From Mesorhizobium sp. B2-3-4 (GTDB lineage: Bacteria > Pseudomonadota > Alphaproteobacteria > Rhizobiales > Rhizobiaceae): a stretch of 64,000 bases of DNA. The notes below the pieces were generated by a model, which had not been told where the DNA came from, did not search any database, and was given only the letters and a program-made list of their open reading frames with translations. Positions within the stretch are counted from its first letter, which is position 1. Each line of letters starts with the position of its first letter. Made by a program: the position numbers and the translations under genes. Shown one piece after another: positions 18,363 through 27,196 of this stretch. The stretch covers positions 434,001 through 498,000 of the forward strand of contig NZ_VFVY01000002.1 in the NCBI RefSeq assembly GCF_006442315.1, read 5' to 3'.

Positions 18363-19259
18363 ATGACCCGGCAAAAGCGCTCCCGCCACAGACTGAAACG
18401 AGCAGTCGCACCCTATTTGTATCTGTCGCCCTCGCTCGTGATCATCGGCCTGCTGATGCTGCTGCCGATGGTCACGGTGATCGGCTATTCGTTCCAGAAC
18501 AGCGCGGTGCTGCGTCGCGACCCGTCCTTTGCCGGGCTGAAACACTACCAGGCGATCTTTGCCGATCCCGTGTTCTGGGCTTCGCTGTGGCACACGCTCT
18601 ACTTCACATGCATGAGCGTGGTGTTCCACATGACCATCGGCATGATCTTCGCGCTCATGCTGAACAGCGACCGCATCAATCCGACGCTGCGCAACATCCT
18701 GCGCGTGCTTTACATCCTGCCCTGGCTGTTCACCGCGGTGATCATCGCGGTGATCTGGCGCCTGCTGCTCGAGCCGAACGGTGTCGTGAACAGCATTCTC
18801 ATGCAGCTCGGCATCATAGGTTCCAAGATCGAGTGGTTTTCCTCGCCCGAGACCGCGCTGCACGCCGTCACCTTCGCCAATATCTGGGCCGGCTACCCGC
18901 TCTTCATGGTCAGCCTGCTGGCAGGTTTGCAGGGGATTCCCAAGGATCTCTACGAGGCCGCCGACATAGACGGGGCGAAGGCCTACCAGAAGCTGATATT
19001 CATCACCATTCCGCAGCTGATGCCGATCATCATCAGCATCTCGCTGCTTGACTTCATCTGGACCATGCAGGTCTTCCCGTTGATCTGGATAACGACGGGA
19101 GGTGGCCCGATCTACTCGACCGAAGTGCTGAGCACCTACACCTACAAGCTGGCGTTTTCGAGCTACAACCTGTCCCAGGCGTCGGCGAGCGCCGTGGTCA
19201 TCCTGCTTATCTCTCTCGGTCTGACGCTGTTCTATATCCGCTATCAGAAGGCTCGGTAG
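18363..19259 (+). CDS. Sugar ABC importer permease, MalF type
   Basis: A 298-residue inner-membrane protein with about six membrane helices, the first at about 19-44 (LYLSPSLVIIGLLMLLP). The cytoplasmic EAA loop, EAADIDGAKAYQKLIFITIP, is at about 199-218 and docks to the ATPase. It belongs to the MalF/UgpA branch of CUT1 permeases. Five bases separate it from the MalG-type partner. Confidence 0.92.
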   Translation: MTRQKRSRHRLKRAVAPYLYLSPSLVIIGLLMLLPMVTVIGYSFQNSAVLRRDPSFAGLKHYQAIFADPVFWASLWHTLYFTCMSVVFHMTIGMIFALMLNSDRINPTLRNILRVLYILPWLFTAVIIAVIWRLLLEPNGVVNSILMQLGIIGSKIEWFSSPETALHAVTFANIWAGYPLFMVSLLAGLQGIPKDLYEAADIDGAKAYQKLIFITIPQLMPIIISISLLDFIWTMQVFPLIWITTGGGPIYSTEVLSTYTYKLAFSSYNLSQASASAVVILLISLGLTLFYIRYQKAR

Positions 19260-19264
19260 TCACC

Positions 19265-20107
19265 ATGAGGAAAAGGCACACGCCGAAAGACAGGCTGATC
19301 ACCGTCGCGCTGCATGTCGCTCTTGCGGCAGGGCTGTTCTTCGCGGCCTTCCCGATCTACTGGATGCTGAGCAGTTCGTTCAAGTCGAACACCGAGATCT
19401 TTGCCCTGCCGCCGACCATCCTGCCCAAGGCTTTCACGCTGGAAGCGTATGCAGCCATCCTCGGCGATCCGGTAAAGCTGCGCTTCTTCTTCAACAGCTA
19501 CTTCGTGGCCGGAGCGGTGACCGTGCTGACGGTGCTGATCGCCTTGCTGGCGGCCTATGGGTTCAGCCGCTTCAATTTTCGCGGTAAGGGCAGCCTGAAC
19601 ACACTCATCATCAGCACGCAGACGATCCCGCCGATCACGCTTCTGATCCCCTTCTTCGGGCTCGTCGTCTCGTATCGCATCTTCGACACCTATATCGCGC
19701 TGATCGTGACCTATCTGGTGTTTACTCTGCCCTACGCAATCCTGCTGATGACCGGATATCTGAACACCTTGCCCCGCGATCTCGATGAGGCTGTCGCCGT
19801 CGATGGCGGCTCCAGCTGGACGGCGCTGTGGCGGGTGATCGTGCCGATCTCGCTGCCCGGTATCGTGGCGACGTCGGTCTACACCTTCCTGTTGTGCTGG
19901 AACGAGTTTCTCTTTGCGCTGACGCTGACGAAATCGACCTCGATGCGCACCGTTCCGATCGGCATCCAGCTGTTGATGGGGCAGCACGCCTTCGAATGGA
20001 ACCAGATGATGGCGATGAGCGTGCTCGGCTCGCTGCCGCTGCTGATCATCTACCTCATTGCCCAGAGGTATTTCCTCGCCGGCATGACAGCGGGCTCGGT
20101 CAAATAG
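19265..20107 (+). CDS. Sugar ABC importer permease, MalG type
   Basis: A 280-residue MalG/UgpE-type permease with six predicted membrane segments beginning about residue 12 and an EAA loop near 174-190 (DEAVAVDGGSSWTALWRVIVP). The C-terminus keeps the FLAGMTAGSVK ending characteristic of MalG-type subunits. With the gene before it, it forms the heterodimeric channel of the importer. Confidence 0.92.
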   Translation: MRKRHTPKDRLITVALHVALAAGLFFAAFPIYWMLSSSFKSNTEIFALPPTILPKAFTLEAYAAILGDPVKLRFFFNSYFVAGAVTVLTVLIALLAAYGFSRFNFRGKGSLNTLIISTQTIPPITLLIPFFGLVVSYRIFDTYIALIVTYLVFTLPYAILLMTGYLNTLPRDLDEAVAVDGGSSWTALWRVIVPISLPGIVATSVYTFLLCWNEFLFALTLTKSTSMRTVPIGIQLLMGQHAFEWNQMMAMSVLGSLPLLIIYLIAQRYFLAGMTAGSVK

Positions 20108-20170
20108 CATGTCCATCCCACAGAGCTTCAGAACGGCATCAAGGAATGGGCGATATCAAGGATTGAAAGG

Positions 20171-20992
20171 ATGAACGTGAAAGACCTTAAAGTCGGCTGC
20201 CAGACTTTTACCTGGGAAATGCTCGGCGACCGTTTTGCCGGCGGTCCGGACGATCTGCTGAAGGCGATCGGCGATGGCGGCTATGCCGGGATCGAGATCA
20301 CCGACACCATGATCGGCCGCTACGGCGACCGGCCATCCGAGTTTGCCGCCGCGCTGAAGTCGTCCGGCCTGGCGCTCGTCTCCTTTGCCTTCGGCTCGAA
20401 GAGCGGCTTCACGCTCAAGGACAAGATCGGCGCCGACCTCGACACCGCCAAGCGCTGGATCGATTTCGCCGCCGCATTCCCCGGCGCGCTGGTTTCGATG
20501 GGCTCGGCGACCGTCGTCTCCAACGGGCCGCGCGACGGCAAGTTCGCCATCGCGGCGGAACTCTACAACAAGGCCGGCGAGCTCGGGCGCAAGGCCGGCG
20601 TGCAGGTAGCGGTGCATCCAAGCTCGCACCACAACACGCTGCTCTTCGACCGGCCCGACTACGACGCGATCTTCGCGCTCCTCGATCCCGACCTGGTCGG
20701 CTGGGTGCCGGATACCGGCCACATCCTGCGCGGCCACAGGGACATGGCAGACACGCTCATCACCTATCGCGACCGCATCCGCTACGTCCACCTGAAGGAT
20801 GTCGACGCCAACGGCACCTGGGCTATGCTGGGCAAGGGCGTCTGCGATACCGCCGAGGTGATCGAGATCGCCGGTAGCGCGCCGAACTTCAACGGCTGGC
20901 TGGTGCTGGAGGAGGAATCCGAAACGGCCGCCGCCGATCCGGCGGGCGCGGTCAAGACCAACCGCCAGACGATGCGCGGCTACGGAGCTTGA
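20171..20992 (+). CDS. Sugar phosphate isomerase/epimerase-like TIM barrel (IolE/AP-endonuclease-2 fold), copy 1
   Basis: A 273-residue xylose-isomerase-like TIM-barrel protein. Visible metal-binding style residues include Glu in GIEITD, HPSSHH, DTGHILRGH and HLKDVD, then a late Glu in LVLEEES. Enzymes of this fold include inosose dehydratase (IolE), hydroxypyruvate isomerase and the 3-keto-C-glycoside cleaving subunits of Dgp/Car systems. The reaction here is not known. Four bases separate it from the Gfo/Idh dehydrogenase, and a second TIM barrel of the same superfamily follows that gene, so the three probably act in sequence on one sugar. Confidence 0.82.
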   Translation: MNVKDLKVGCQTFTWEMLGDRFAGGPDDLLKAIGDGGYAGIEITDTMIGRYGDRPSEFAAALKSSGLALVSFAFGSKSGFTLKDKIGADLDTAKRWIDFAAAFPGALVSMGSATVVSNGPRDGKFAIAAELYNKAGELGRKAGVQVAVHPSSHHNTLLFDRPDYDAIFALLDPDLVGWVPDTGHILRGHRDMADTLITYRDRIRYVHLKDVDANGTWAMLGKGVCDTAEVIEIAGSAPNFNGWLVLEEESETAAADPAGAVKTNRQTMRGYGA

Positions 20993-20996
20993 GACG

Positions 20997-22073
20997 ATGA
21001 TCAGGAAACAGGACAGGCGCCTCAGGGTCGGTGTGCTCGGCTGCGGCCCGATCGCGCAGTTCGCGCATCTGGAATCCTGCGTGAAATCAGGCAATGCCGA
21101 CCTCTACGCGATCTGCGACGCGGCACCCGATCTGCTCGCCCGCATGGGCGCCACCTACGAGCCGCAGAAGATGTATGCCGACTATGACGCCATGCTCGCC
21201 GATCCGGACCTGGAGGCGGTGATCGTCGCGACGTCGGACGCCTATCACGTACCGATGTCGATCAAGGCGCTCGACGCTGGCAAGCATGTTCTGTGCGAAA
21301 AGCCGATCGGCACCTCGGTCGAGGAAGGCGAGGCGCTGGCCGCGGCGGTCAGGCGATCCGGCAAGGTGCTGCAGGTCGGACACATGAAGCGCTTCGATCC
21401 GGCGCTGGAGGCGGCGCGCGACTTCGTACGCGACGAGATGGGCGAGATACTGGCGCTGAAGGCCTGGTATTGCGATTCCACCCACCGCTACACCAACACC
21501 GATGCCGTGCAGCCGCTGCCGGTCACCAGCAAGCTGGCGAGGAAGCCCGGTGGCAATCCCAAGGCCGATCTCAGGCAATATTTCATGCTGGCGCATGGCT
21601 CGCATCTGGTCGACACCGCGCGTTTCCTCTGCGGCGACATCGTCGCCGTGCGCGCCCGCCTCAACGAACGCTTCGGCGCCTATTGCTGGTTCGTCGAGAC
21701 CGAATTCGCCAGCGGCGCGCTCGGCCATCTCGACCTCACCGTCGCCGTGCGCATGGATTGGCACGAGGGTTTCCAGCTCTATGGCGAGAACGGTTCGGTC
21801 ATCGCCAAGACCTTCAACCCCTGGTATTTCCGCGCCAGCGAGGTCGACATCTTCCATGAGAAGGACGCGACATCGCGAAAGCCGCTCGGCGCTGACGGCC
21901 ATTTCTTCCGCCGCCAGTTGGAAGGCCTTGCCGACACCGTCCTCACCGGCGCGCCGATGCGCGGCGCCAATGTCGAGGACGGCATCGCCTCGATCCGCGC
22001 CATGGTGGCCATCGCGCGTTCCGTGGAGACCGGCGAGCGGGTCGAACTCGCCTCGGTCTCGGGTGCCGTCTGA
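20997..22073 (+). CDS. Gfo/Idh/MocA-family sugar dehydrogenase
   Basis: A 358-residue oxidoreductase: Rossmann motif GVLGCGPIAQFAH, catalytic-lysine motif CEKPIG at about 100, GHMKRFDP near 127, and a C-terminal domain with HGSHLVDTARFL whose His is usually catalytic. It would oxidise a ring hydroxyl of a sugar or inositol with NAD(P). It sits between two TIM-barrel isomerases with overlaps or gaps of 1-4 bases. This trio recalls inositol-type or 3-keto-sugar pathways, but the substrate is not established. Confidence 0.88.
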   Translation: MIRKQDRRLRVGVLGCGPIAQFAHLESCVKSGNADLYAICDAAPDLLARMGATYEPQKMYADYDAMLADPDLEAVIVATSDAYHVPMSIKALDAGKHVLCEKPIGTSVEEGEALAAAVRRSGKVLQVGHMKRFDPALEAARDFVRDEMGEILALKAWYCDSTHRYTNTDAVQPLPVTSKLARKPGGNPKADLRQYFMLAHGSHLVDTARFLCGDIVAVRARLNERFGAYCWFVETEFASGALGHLDLTVAVRMDWHEGFQLYGENGSVIAKTFNPWYFRASEVDIFHEKDATSRKPLGADGHFFRRQLEGLADTVLTGAPMRGANVEDGIASIRAMVAIARSVETGERVELASVSGAV

Positions 22074-22891
22074 TGCGCCTCGGCATCTTCGCCAAGACCT
22101 TTCCCAGCGCCGATCCGGCCGGCGTGCTGGCTGCCGTCAGGCAGGCCGGCTACGAGACGACGCAGTTCAATCTGGCTTGCGCCGGCCTGCCATCGATGCC
22201 GGATGCCGTGCCGGCCGATGCCGTCGAGGCCATCCGTGCCGCCGCGCGATCATCAGGCGTTTCGCTGGCGGCGCTCTCGGGCACCTACAATATGGCGCAT
22301 CCCGACAAGGCGGTCCGCGACGATGGCCTGAAGCGCCTGGCGGCGGTTGTCGACGCGGCGGCGGCGCTGGGCATTCCGCTGGTCACGCTGTGCACGGGCT
22401 CGCGCAACGCGTCAGACCAATGGGCCCACCATCACGACAATGCCACGCCGGCGGCATGGTCCGACATGGCGGCCGAGATGGAAAAGGCACTTGCTCTGGC
22501 CGAGAAGGCGTGCGTCGATCTCGGCATCGAGCCCGAACAGGCCAACATCGTCACCTCGGCCGGAGACGCGAAGCGCCTCATTGCGCAGATGGGTTCGAAG
22601 AACCTCAAGATCGTGCTCGATCCGGCAAACCTGTTCGAGCACGCCACACCTGACGAGGCGCGCGCCATCGTCGCCGCGGCGATCGACGAGGCCGCAGGCC
22701 ATATCGCCATGGCGCATGCCAAGGACCGGCATGGCGACGGGCGATTTGCCACCGCTGGACAAGGCGTCGTCGACTTCCCCGATTTCGTCGCGCGGCTGAA
22801 GGCCGTCGGCTTCGACGGTGCGCTCGTCACCCATGGTCTTTCCGCAGACGAGGCGCCCAGCGTCGCCGCCTTCCTGCGAGGGCTCGCGTGA
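22073..22891 (+). CDS. Sugar phosphate isomerase/epimerase-like TIM barrel, copy 2
   Basis: A 272-residue protein of the AP-endonuclease-2/xylose-isomerase-like superfamily, divergent from the copy at 20171. Visible are GIFAKTF at the start, LCTGSRN, a HHHDN segment, KIVLDPANLFEH and AMAHAKDRHGDG, which contain His/Asp/Glu candidates for a metal site. Its start overlaps the dehydrogenase stop by one base. Reaction unknown; dehydration, epimerisation or keto-sugar elimination are all possible. Confidence 0.8.
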   Translation: MRLGIFAKTFPSADPAGVLAAVRQAGYETTQFNLACAGLPSMPDAVPADAVEAIRAAARSSGVSLAALSGTYNMAHPDKAVRDDGLKRLAAVVDAAAALGIPLVTLCTGSRNASDQWAHHHDNATPAAWSDMAAEMEKALALAEKACVDLGIEPEQANIVTSAGDAKRLIAQMGSKNLKIVLDPANLFEHATPDEARAIVAAAIDEAAGHIAMAHAKDRHGDGRFATAGQGVVDFPDFVARLKAVGFDGALVTHGLSADEAPSVAAFLRGLA

Positions 22892-23724
22892 TGGCTCTGG
22901 CCCCGACAATCATGCTGCGGGACGACGCCGCGCTCCATGTCTTCGACACGGGGCAGCGTGGCACTCCTGTCGTCTTCCAGCATGGTCTCGGCGGCGATGC
23001 CGCCCAGGTGGCGCAGAATTTTCCCGACGGCCCATCGCGCCGCCGGCTCACCGTCGAATGCCGCGCGCAAGGCGGCTCCAGCGCCGGCGGCAGGCGTCCG
23101 TTCTCGATCGCCATGTTCGCCGAGGACATACTGGCCGCCGCCGACGCGGCAGGCTTCTACCGTTTCGTTGCCGGCGGCATCTCGATGGGCGCCGCCATTG
23201 CATTGCACCTGGCGGCCCGCTATCCGGATCGCGTCTCTGGCCTCGTGCTGGTGCGCCCCGCCTGGACCTTCGATGCAGCACCGCGGAACATGCAGCCTTA
23301 CGTCGAAGTGGCGGACCTCATCAGCCGGCTGCCGCTGGATGAAGCGCGCGACGCCTTCGCCGCCTCGGCGACGGCAAACCGCTTTCGCCGCGAGGCGCCG
23401 GACAATCTGGCCTCGCTGCTCGGCTTCTTCGCGCGCGGGAATGCGGCCGTCTTTGCCGAGGTGATGCGGGCGATCGCCAATGACGGACCGGGCGTCACGT
23501 GGGCCGAAGCCGCGGCCTTCGCGATGCCAGCGCTGGTCATCGGCAGCGGCATCGATCTCGTCCATCCCCTGGCGACCGCCCGCGAATTGGTTGAGGCCAT
23601 CCCGGGCGCGGCCTTCGCGGAGGTGACACCGAAGGCCACCGACAAGAGCAGCCACTTCGCCGAAATCCGCGCCGTCATCGGCGGCTTTCTCGACAGCAAT
23701 TTCAACAACCAGGACCAGTCATGA
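22891..23724 (+). CDS. Alpha/beta-fold hydrolase
   Basis: A 277-residue hydrolase with oxyanion motif QHGLGG, nucleophile Ser in GGISMGAA (residues about 93-100), a PALVIGSGIDLVHP acid-residue segment and a late His in KSSHF. Similar to 3-oxoadipate enol-lactonase-like hydrolases. In this operon it may open a lactone or ester made from the imported compound. A GTG at 22888 overlaps the previous stop, but ATG 22891 directly follows it (TGATG) and is chosen. Confidence 0.8.
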   Translation: MALAPTIMLRDDAALHVFDTGQRGTPVVFQHGLGGDAAQVAQNFPDGPSRRRLTVECRAQGGSSAGGRRPFSIAMFAEDILAAADAAGFYRFVAGGISMGAAIALHLAARYPDRVSGLVLVRPAWTFDAAPRNMQPYVEVADLISRLPLDEARDAFAASATANRFRREAPDNLASLLGFFARGNAAVFAEVMRAIANDGPGVTWAEAAAFAMPALVIGSGIDLVHPLATARELVEAIPGAAFAEVTPKATDKSSHFAEIRAVIGGFLDSNFNNQDQS

Positions 23725-24443
23725 CTTCGAAGCCCCTCAAAGGCCCGGCCGCCGTCGCTGCCTTGCCGCGCGATCGTCTGATCGCTGAATTTTCCTCGTG
23801 GTCGGCCAATCTCGCCAATTTCGAGAGCGACCTGCAACGCATAGAGCCTTACGTCGATCTGCATCACATCGATGTCGCCGACGGCCATTTCGCGCCGTCC
23901 TTCCTGTTTTTTCCCGACCTTGTCGCCCGCATCGCCAAGCTGACGGCCAAGCCCATCCACGTCCATCTGATGGTCGACGCTTCTATCGTCGAGGCCCAGA
24001 CGCGTCAGTTCATCGAGGCCGGCGCCGACATGATCAGCGTCCATGCCGAGAATGGCGAGGCGGGCCTGCGCGCCGTGCGGCTGGCGCGCGAACTTGGCGC
24101 GGAGGCCGGCGTGGTGCTCAGGCTGGAGACGCCGGTCGAGGCGGTGACCCCTTTCGTCTCAGAGGTCGCCTTCGTCACGCTTCTTGGCACCGCGATCGGC
24201 GTCAAGGGCCAGGGCCTGTCCGAGAAGGCCTGCGACAGGCTGGTCGAGGCGCGCGCCCTCCTGCGGAAGGCCGGTCGCGAGGCGGCCGTGGTGCTGGCGG
24301 CCGATGGCGGTATCCGCCACGAAACCGTACCATTGCTGCGCGCCGCCGGCGCCGAGACCGTGGTGCTTGGCTCGCTCGCCTTCGGCGACAAGGATCTCGC
24401 CGGCCGCATCGGCTGGCTGCATGGATTGAAGGTCGCGGCATGA
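23721..24443 (+). CDS. Ribulose-phosphate 3-epimerase-like protein
   Basis: A 240-residue TIM barrel of the Rpe/AlsE family: HHIDVADGHFAPS carries the metal ligands, followed by HLMVDAS, SVHAENG, a long loop and ADGGIRHET, plus the phosphate-binding end AAGAETVVLGSLAF. Housekeeping Rpe begins with SPS and is about 220 residues; this one has an N-terminal extension and SSWSANLANF, so it is more likely a specialised epimerase such as an allulose-6-phosphate 3-epimerase type. The ATGA overlaps with both neighbours (4 bases each) couple it to the hydrolase and the ROK kinase. Confidence 0.8.
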   Translation: MTSKPLKGPAAVAALPRDRLIAEFSSWSANLANFESDLQRIEPYVDLHHIDVADGHFAPSFLFFPDLVARIAKLTAKPIHVHLMVDASIVEAQTRQFIEAGADMISVHAENGEAGLRAVRLARELGAEAGVVLRLETPVEAVTPFVSEVAFVTLLGTAIGVKGQGLSEKACDRLVEARALLRKAGREAAVVLAADGGIRHETVPLLRAAGAETVVLGSLAFGDKDLAGRIGWLHGLKVAA

Positions 24444-25462
24444 GCATTGAAGCGGCCCTCGCGATCGATCTTGGCGGCACGGAACTTCGTGCCGCCCTGG
24501 TCGACCGCGACGGCAAGATCCTGGCCTTCGCGGCGGTGCCGACACAGGCACAGGCAGGCCCCGAAGTGGTGATCGGCCAGATCGAGGCGCTGGCCGCGAC
24601 TGTCCACGCCGAAGCGCCCTCGCTGACCATTGTCGGCGTCGGTGTCGGCGCGCCGGGCCCGCTCGATCCACTGGCCGGCATCGCCGTCGGGCCGCCGACG
24701 CTTGCCGGCTGGCAGGACGTGCCGCTGGCCGACATCCTCGAGCGGCGGCTCGGCCTGCCGGTGCGGCTGGAGAACGACGCCAATGCGGCAGCGCTCGGCG
24801 AATGGCGTTTCGGTGCCGGGCACGGCGCCCGCTCGCTTGTGTTCGTCACCGTCTCGACCGGCATCGGCGGCGGCGTCGTCGCCGATGGCCGCATCCTGCA
24901 TGGCCGCCGCGGGCTCGCCGCCGAGATCGGCCATATGACAATCACCAATGAAGGCGAGCGCTGCATGTGCGGCGTTGTCGGCTGCTTCGAGGCGGTCGCC
25001 TCCGGCACCGCGCTCGGCCGCCGCGCCAATGCCGCGACATCGCCTTTGGACGGGTCGGCGCTGCGGCGCCTGTCGGCGAATGCCGAGGTCACCGGCCGCC
25101 ACGTCGTCGAGGCCGCACGGCTGCAGGACGACCTGGCCATGGCTCTGCTCGAGGAGGAGGCACGCTGGCTGGGCGTCGGCTTCACCAATCTCCTGCATCT
25201 CTATTCGCCCGACGTGCTGGTTGTCGGCGGCGGCATTGCCAATGGCCTCGACCTGATGGCGCCCGTTATCGAGGCGACCATCCGCCAGCGCGCCATGCGT
25301 GCCTATCGCGACGTGCCCGTCGTCCAGGCGCAGCTTGGACGCCACGCCGGGCTGGTCGGCGCGGCCAGCCTCGTCCTGTTCGACGATGGCGGCACGTTGG
25401 CGGCGCCCATGCCTATCGGCCCAAGCACATATCCGGACAAGAGCAGGGATTTCAGCGGCTGA
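24440..25462 (+). CDS. ROK-family sugar kinase
   Basis: A 340-residue ROK-family kinase. ATP-binding AIDLGGTELRAAL is at the N-terminus, the substrate region ENDANAAALGEW near 111-122, STGIGGG near 138, and the zinc-site pattern GHMTI...CMCGVVGCFEAVASG near 165-190. No DNA-binding domain is present, so it is an enzyme, not a NagC-type repressor. Glucose, allose or N-acetyl-sugars are typical substrates. As last gene of the operon it probably phosphorylates the free sugar before the Rpe-like epimerase acts. ATG 24440 overlaps the epimerase stop by 4 bases. Confidence 0.87.
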   Translation: MSIEAALAIDLGGTELRAALVDRDGKILAFAAVPTQAQAGPEVVIGQIEALAATVHAEAPSLTIVGVGVGAPGPLDPLAGIAVGPPTLAGWQDVPLADILERRLGLPVRLENDANAAALGEWRFGAGHGARSLVFVTVSTGIGGGVVADGRILHGRRGLAAEIGHMTITNEGERCMCGVVGCFEAVASGTALGRRANAATSPLDGSALRRLSANAEVTGRHVVEAARLQDDLAMALLEEEARWLGVGFTNLLHLYSPDVLVVGGGIANGLDLMAPVIEATIRQRAMRAYRDVPVVQAQLGRHAGLVGAASLVLFDDGGTLAAPMPIGPSTYPDKSRDFSG

Positions 25463-25564
25463 GTTCAAGCTGCGCGGCCGTGCAGGTCGATCCGCGCCGC
25501 CCTCATCTCTTCGGCGCGCCGTTTGCAGGAACCCGCGCTGCCTGATCCCTTCCATGCATGAGAA

Positions 25565-25596
25565 AATGGCCGGAGGCAGCGATGCCTCCGGCCATT
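25565..25596. terminator. Bidirectional terminator between ROK kinase and dctA
   Basis: AATGGCCGGAGGCA, loop GCGA, TGCCTCCGGCCATT: a perfect 14-bp stem between convergent genes, flanked by A-rich sequence on the left. The same core recurs at 47676-47711 between another convergent gene pair. Confidence 0.8.
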
Positions 25597-25635
25597 CCCA
25601 TTCCTGCGCGCCCGTTCCTGCGCGACGACGCGGGC

Positions 25636-26964
25636 TTACTCGGCGGGGACGACATCCGCCGGCAGGCTGTCGTCCGCCGTGCCAGCCAGGGCCCGCGCCA
25701 GCTTGGCCTCGTCGAGTTCGCCTTCCCAGCGGGCCACGACCAGCGTCGCCACCGCGTTGCCGACGAAGTTGGTCAGCGCCCGGCATTCCGACATGAAACG
25801 GTCGACGCCGAGGATCAGCGCCATGCCGGCGACCGGCACCGAAGGAACCACCGACAGCGTCGCGGCGAGCGTGATGAAGCCTGCGCCGGTGATGCCGGCG
25901 GCCCCTTTGGAGGACAGCATCGCCACCAGCAGCAGCAGGATCTGGTCGCCGATCGACAGGTGGATGTTCGTCGCCTGGGCAATGAACAGCGCGGCAAGGG
26001 TCATGTAGATGTTGGTGCCGTCGAGGTTGAAGGAATAGCCGGTCGGGATGACAAGGCCGACCACCGAGCGCTTGGCGCCGGCCTTTTCCATCTTTTCCAT
26101 CAGCGAGGGGAGCGCCGCTTCCGACGACGAGGTGCCCAGCACCAGCAGCAGCTCTTCCTTGATGTAGCGGATCAGCGACAGGATCGAGAAGCCATTGTAG
26201 CGGCAGACGGCGCCCAGCACGATGAAGACGAACAGGAACGAGGTGGCATAGAAGGTTCCGACCAGCATGGCGAGGTTGATCACCGAGCCGATGCCGTATT
26301 TGCCGATGGTGAAGGCCATGGCGCCGAACGCACCGATAGGGGCCGCCTTCATCAGCACGCCGACCAGCTTGAACATCGGCGCCATCAGCGCCTGCAGGAA
26401 GTTGAGCACCGGCGTGCCCTTGTCGCCGACCAGCGCCAGCGCGATGCCGAACAGCACCGAGAAGAACAGTACCTGCAATATGTCGCCGTCGGCGAAGGCA
26501 CCGACGATCGTGCCGGGGATGATGTTCATCAGGAAGCCGGTCACCGACTGGTCATGCGCCTTGGCGGCGTAGGTGTTGACGGTCGAGGCGTCGAGCGTCG
26601 CCGGATCGATGTTGAAGCCGGCGCCGGGCTGGACGACATTGGCCACGACAAGGCCGACGATCAGCGCCAGCGTCGAGAAGGTGAGGAAGTAGAGCATCGC
26701 CTTGCCGGCGACGCGGCCGACCTTCTGCAGGTCGCTCATGCCGGCGATGCCTGTTGCCACCGTCAGGAAGATGACCGGGGCGATGATCATCTTGACCAGC
26801 TTGATGAAGGCGTCGCCCAGCGGCTTCATGCTCTCGCCGATCGACGGGTAGTAGTGGCCGAGCAGGATGCCGACGGTGATCGCCACGAGCACCTGCACGT
26901 AGAGCTGGGCATAAAGGGGCTTGCGTTGCGCGGCGGGCGCGCTTGAATGATCTGCTATCTGCAT
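25636..26964 (-). CDS. dctA: C4-dicarboxylate transporter DctA
   Basis: A 442-residue secondary transporter of the DAACS family, moving succinate, fumarate and malate into the cell with cations. The sequence has eight or more hydrophobic segments, the family motifs [23 protein letters not shown] (serine-rich loop) and [21 protein letters not shown], and the late [19 protein letters not shown]. Length is normal. In rhizobia DctA feeds nitrogen-fixing bacteroids and needs DctB, DctD and sigma-54; here dctBD diverge from it and a sigma-54 promoter plus DctD-type sites lie in the shared gap. Confidence 0.97.
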   Translation of the reverse strand: MQIADHSSAPAAQRKPLYAQLYVQVLVAITVGILLGHYYPSIGESMKPLGDAFIKLVKMIIAPVIFLTVATGIAGMSDLQKVGRVAGKAMLYFLTFSTLALIVGLVVANVVQPGAGFNIDPATLDASTVNTYAAKAHDQSVTGFLMNIIPGTIVGAFADGDILQVLFFSVLFGIALALVGDKGTPVLNFLQALMAPMFKLVGVLMKAAPIGAFGAMAFTIGKYGIGSVINLAMLVGTFYATSFLFVFIVLGAVCRYNGFSILSLIRYIKEELLLVLGTSSSEAALPSLMEKMEKAGAKRSVVGLVIPTGYSFNLDGTNIYMTLAALFIAQATNIHLSIGDQILLLLVAMLSSKGAAGITGAGFITLAATLSVVPSVPVAGMALILGVDRFMSECRALTNFVGNAVATLVVARWEGELDEAKLARALAGTADDSLPADVVPAE

Positions 26965-27053
26965 CGAACTCTCCCTTGCCGGATGGGGCGGCTAGCGCAT
27001 CGCCCTGCTTCTCCCATCGCGGCGTTCCGGTCGCCCGCCGCTGCAAGAATGTT

Positions 27054-27069
27054 TGCAAGCGCTGTGCCA
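27054..27069 (-). promoter_or_regulatory. Sigma-54 promoter of dctA
   Basis: On the minus strand the sequence is TGGCACAGCGCTTGCA, matching the -24/-12 consensus TGGCAC-N5-TTGCA. It is about 90 bases upstream of the dctA start. The GG and GC pairs are correctly spaced. Confidence 0.85.
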
Positions 27070-27131
27070 GATGCTGGAAAGGCCGAAATCCCCAGGTTTC
27101 AGCCGTTCCGGTCCTGCTCTGGGTAGCGACT

Positions 27132-27180
27132 TGTGCGGATTTCCGCACAGGCCTTGTTTGCCCTGGCGGAATTTCGCATT
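27132..27180. promoter_or_regulatory. Tandem DctD-binding sites upstream of dctA
   Basis: TGTGCGGATTTCCGCACA at 27132-27149 is a perfect 8-bp inverted repeat around TT. A weaker second site with GCGGAATTTCGC lies at about 27166-27177. Two tandem upstream sites 60-120 bases from a sigma-54 promoter are the known dctA arrangement in rhizobia. The second site ends close to the start of dctB on the other strand. Confidence 0.8.
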
Positions 27181-27196
27181 AGACTGGAGCCAGACC

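Noticed and set aside
24005..25786. Long minus-strand frame of 593 codons opposite the ROK kinase and epimerase
   Set aside because: Antisense shadow; composition and absence of motifs do not support a gene, while both plus-strand genes are clear.
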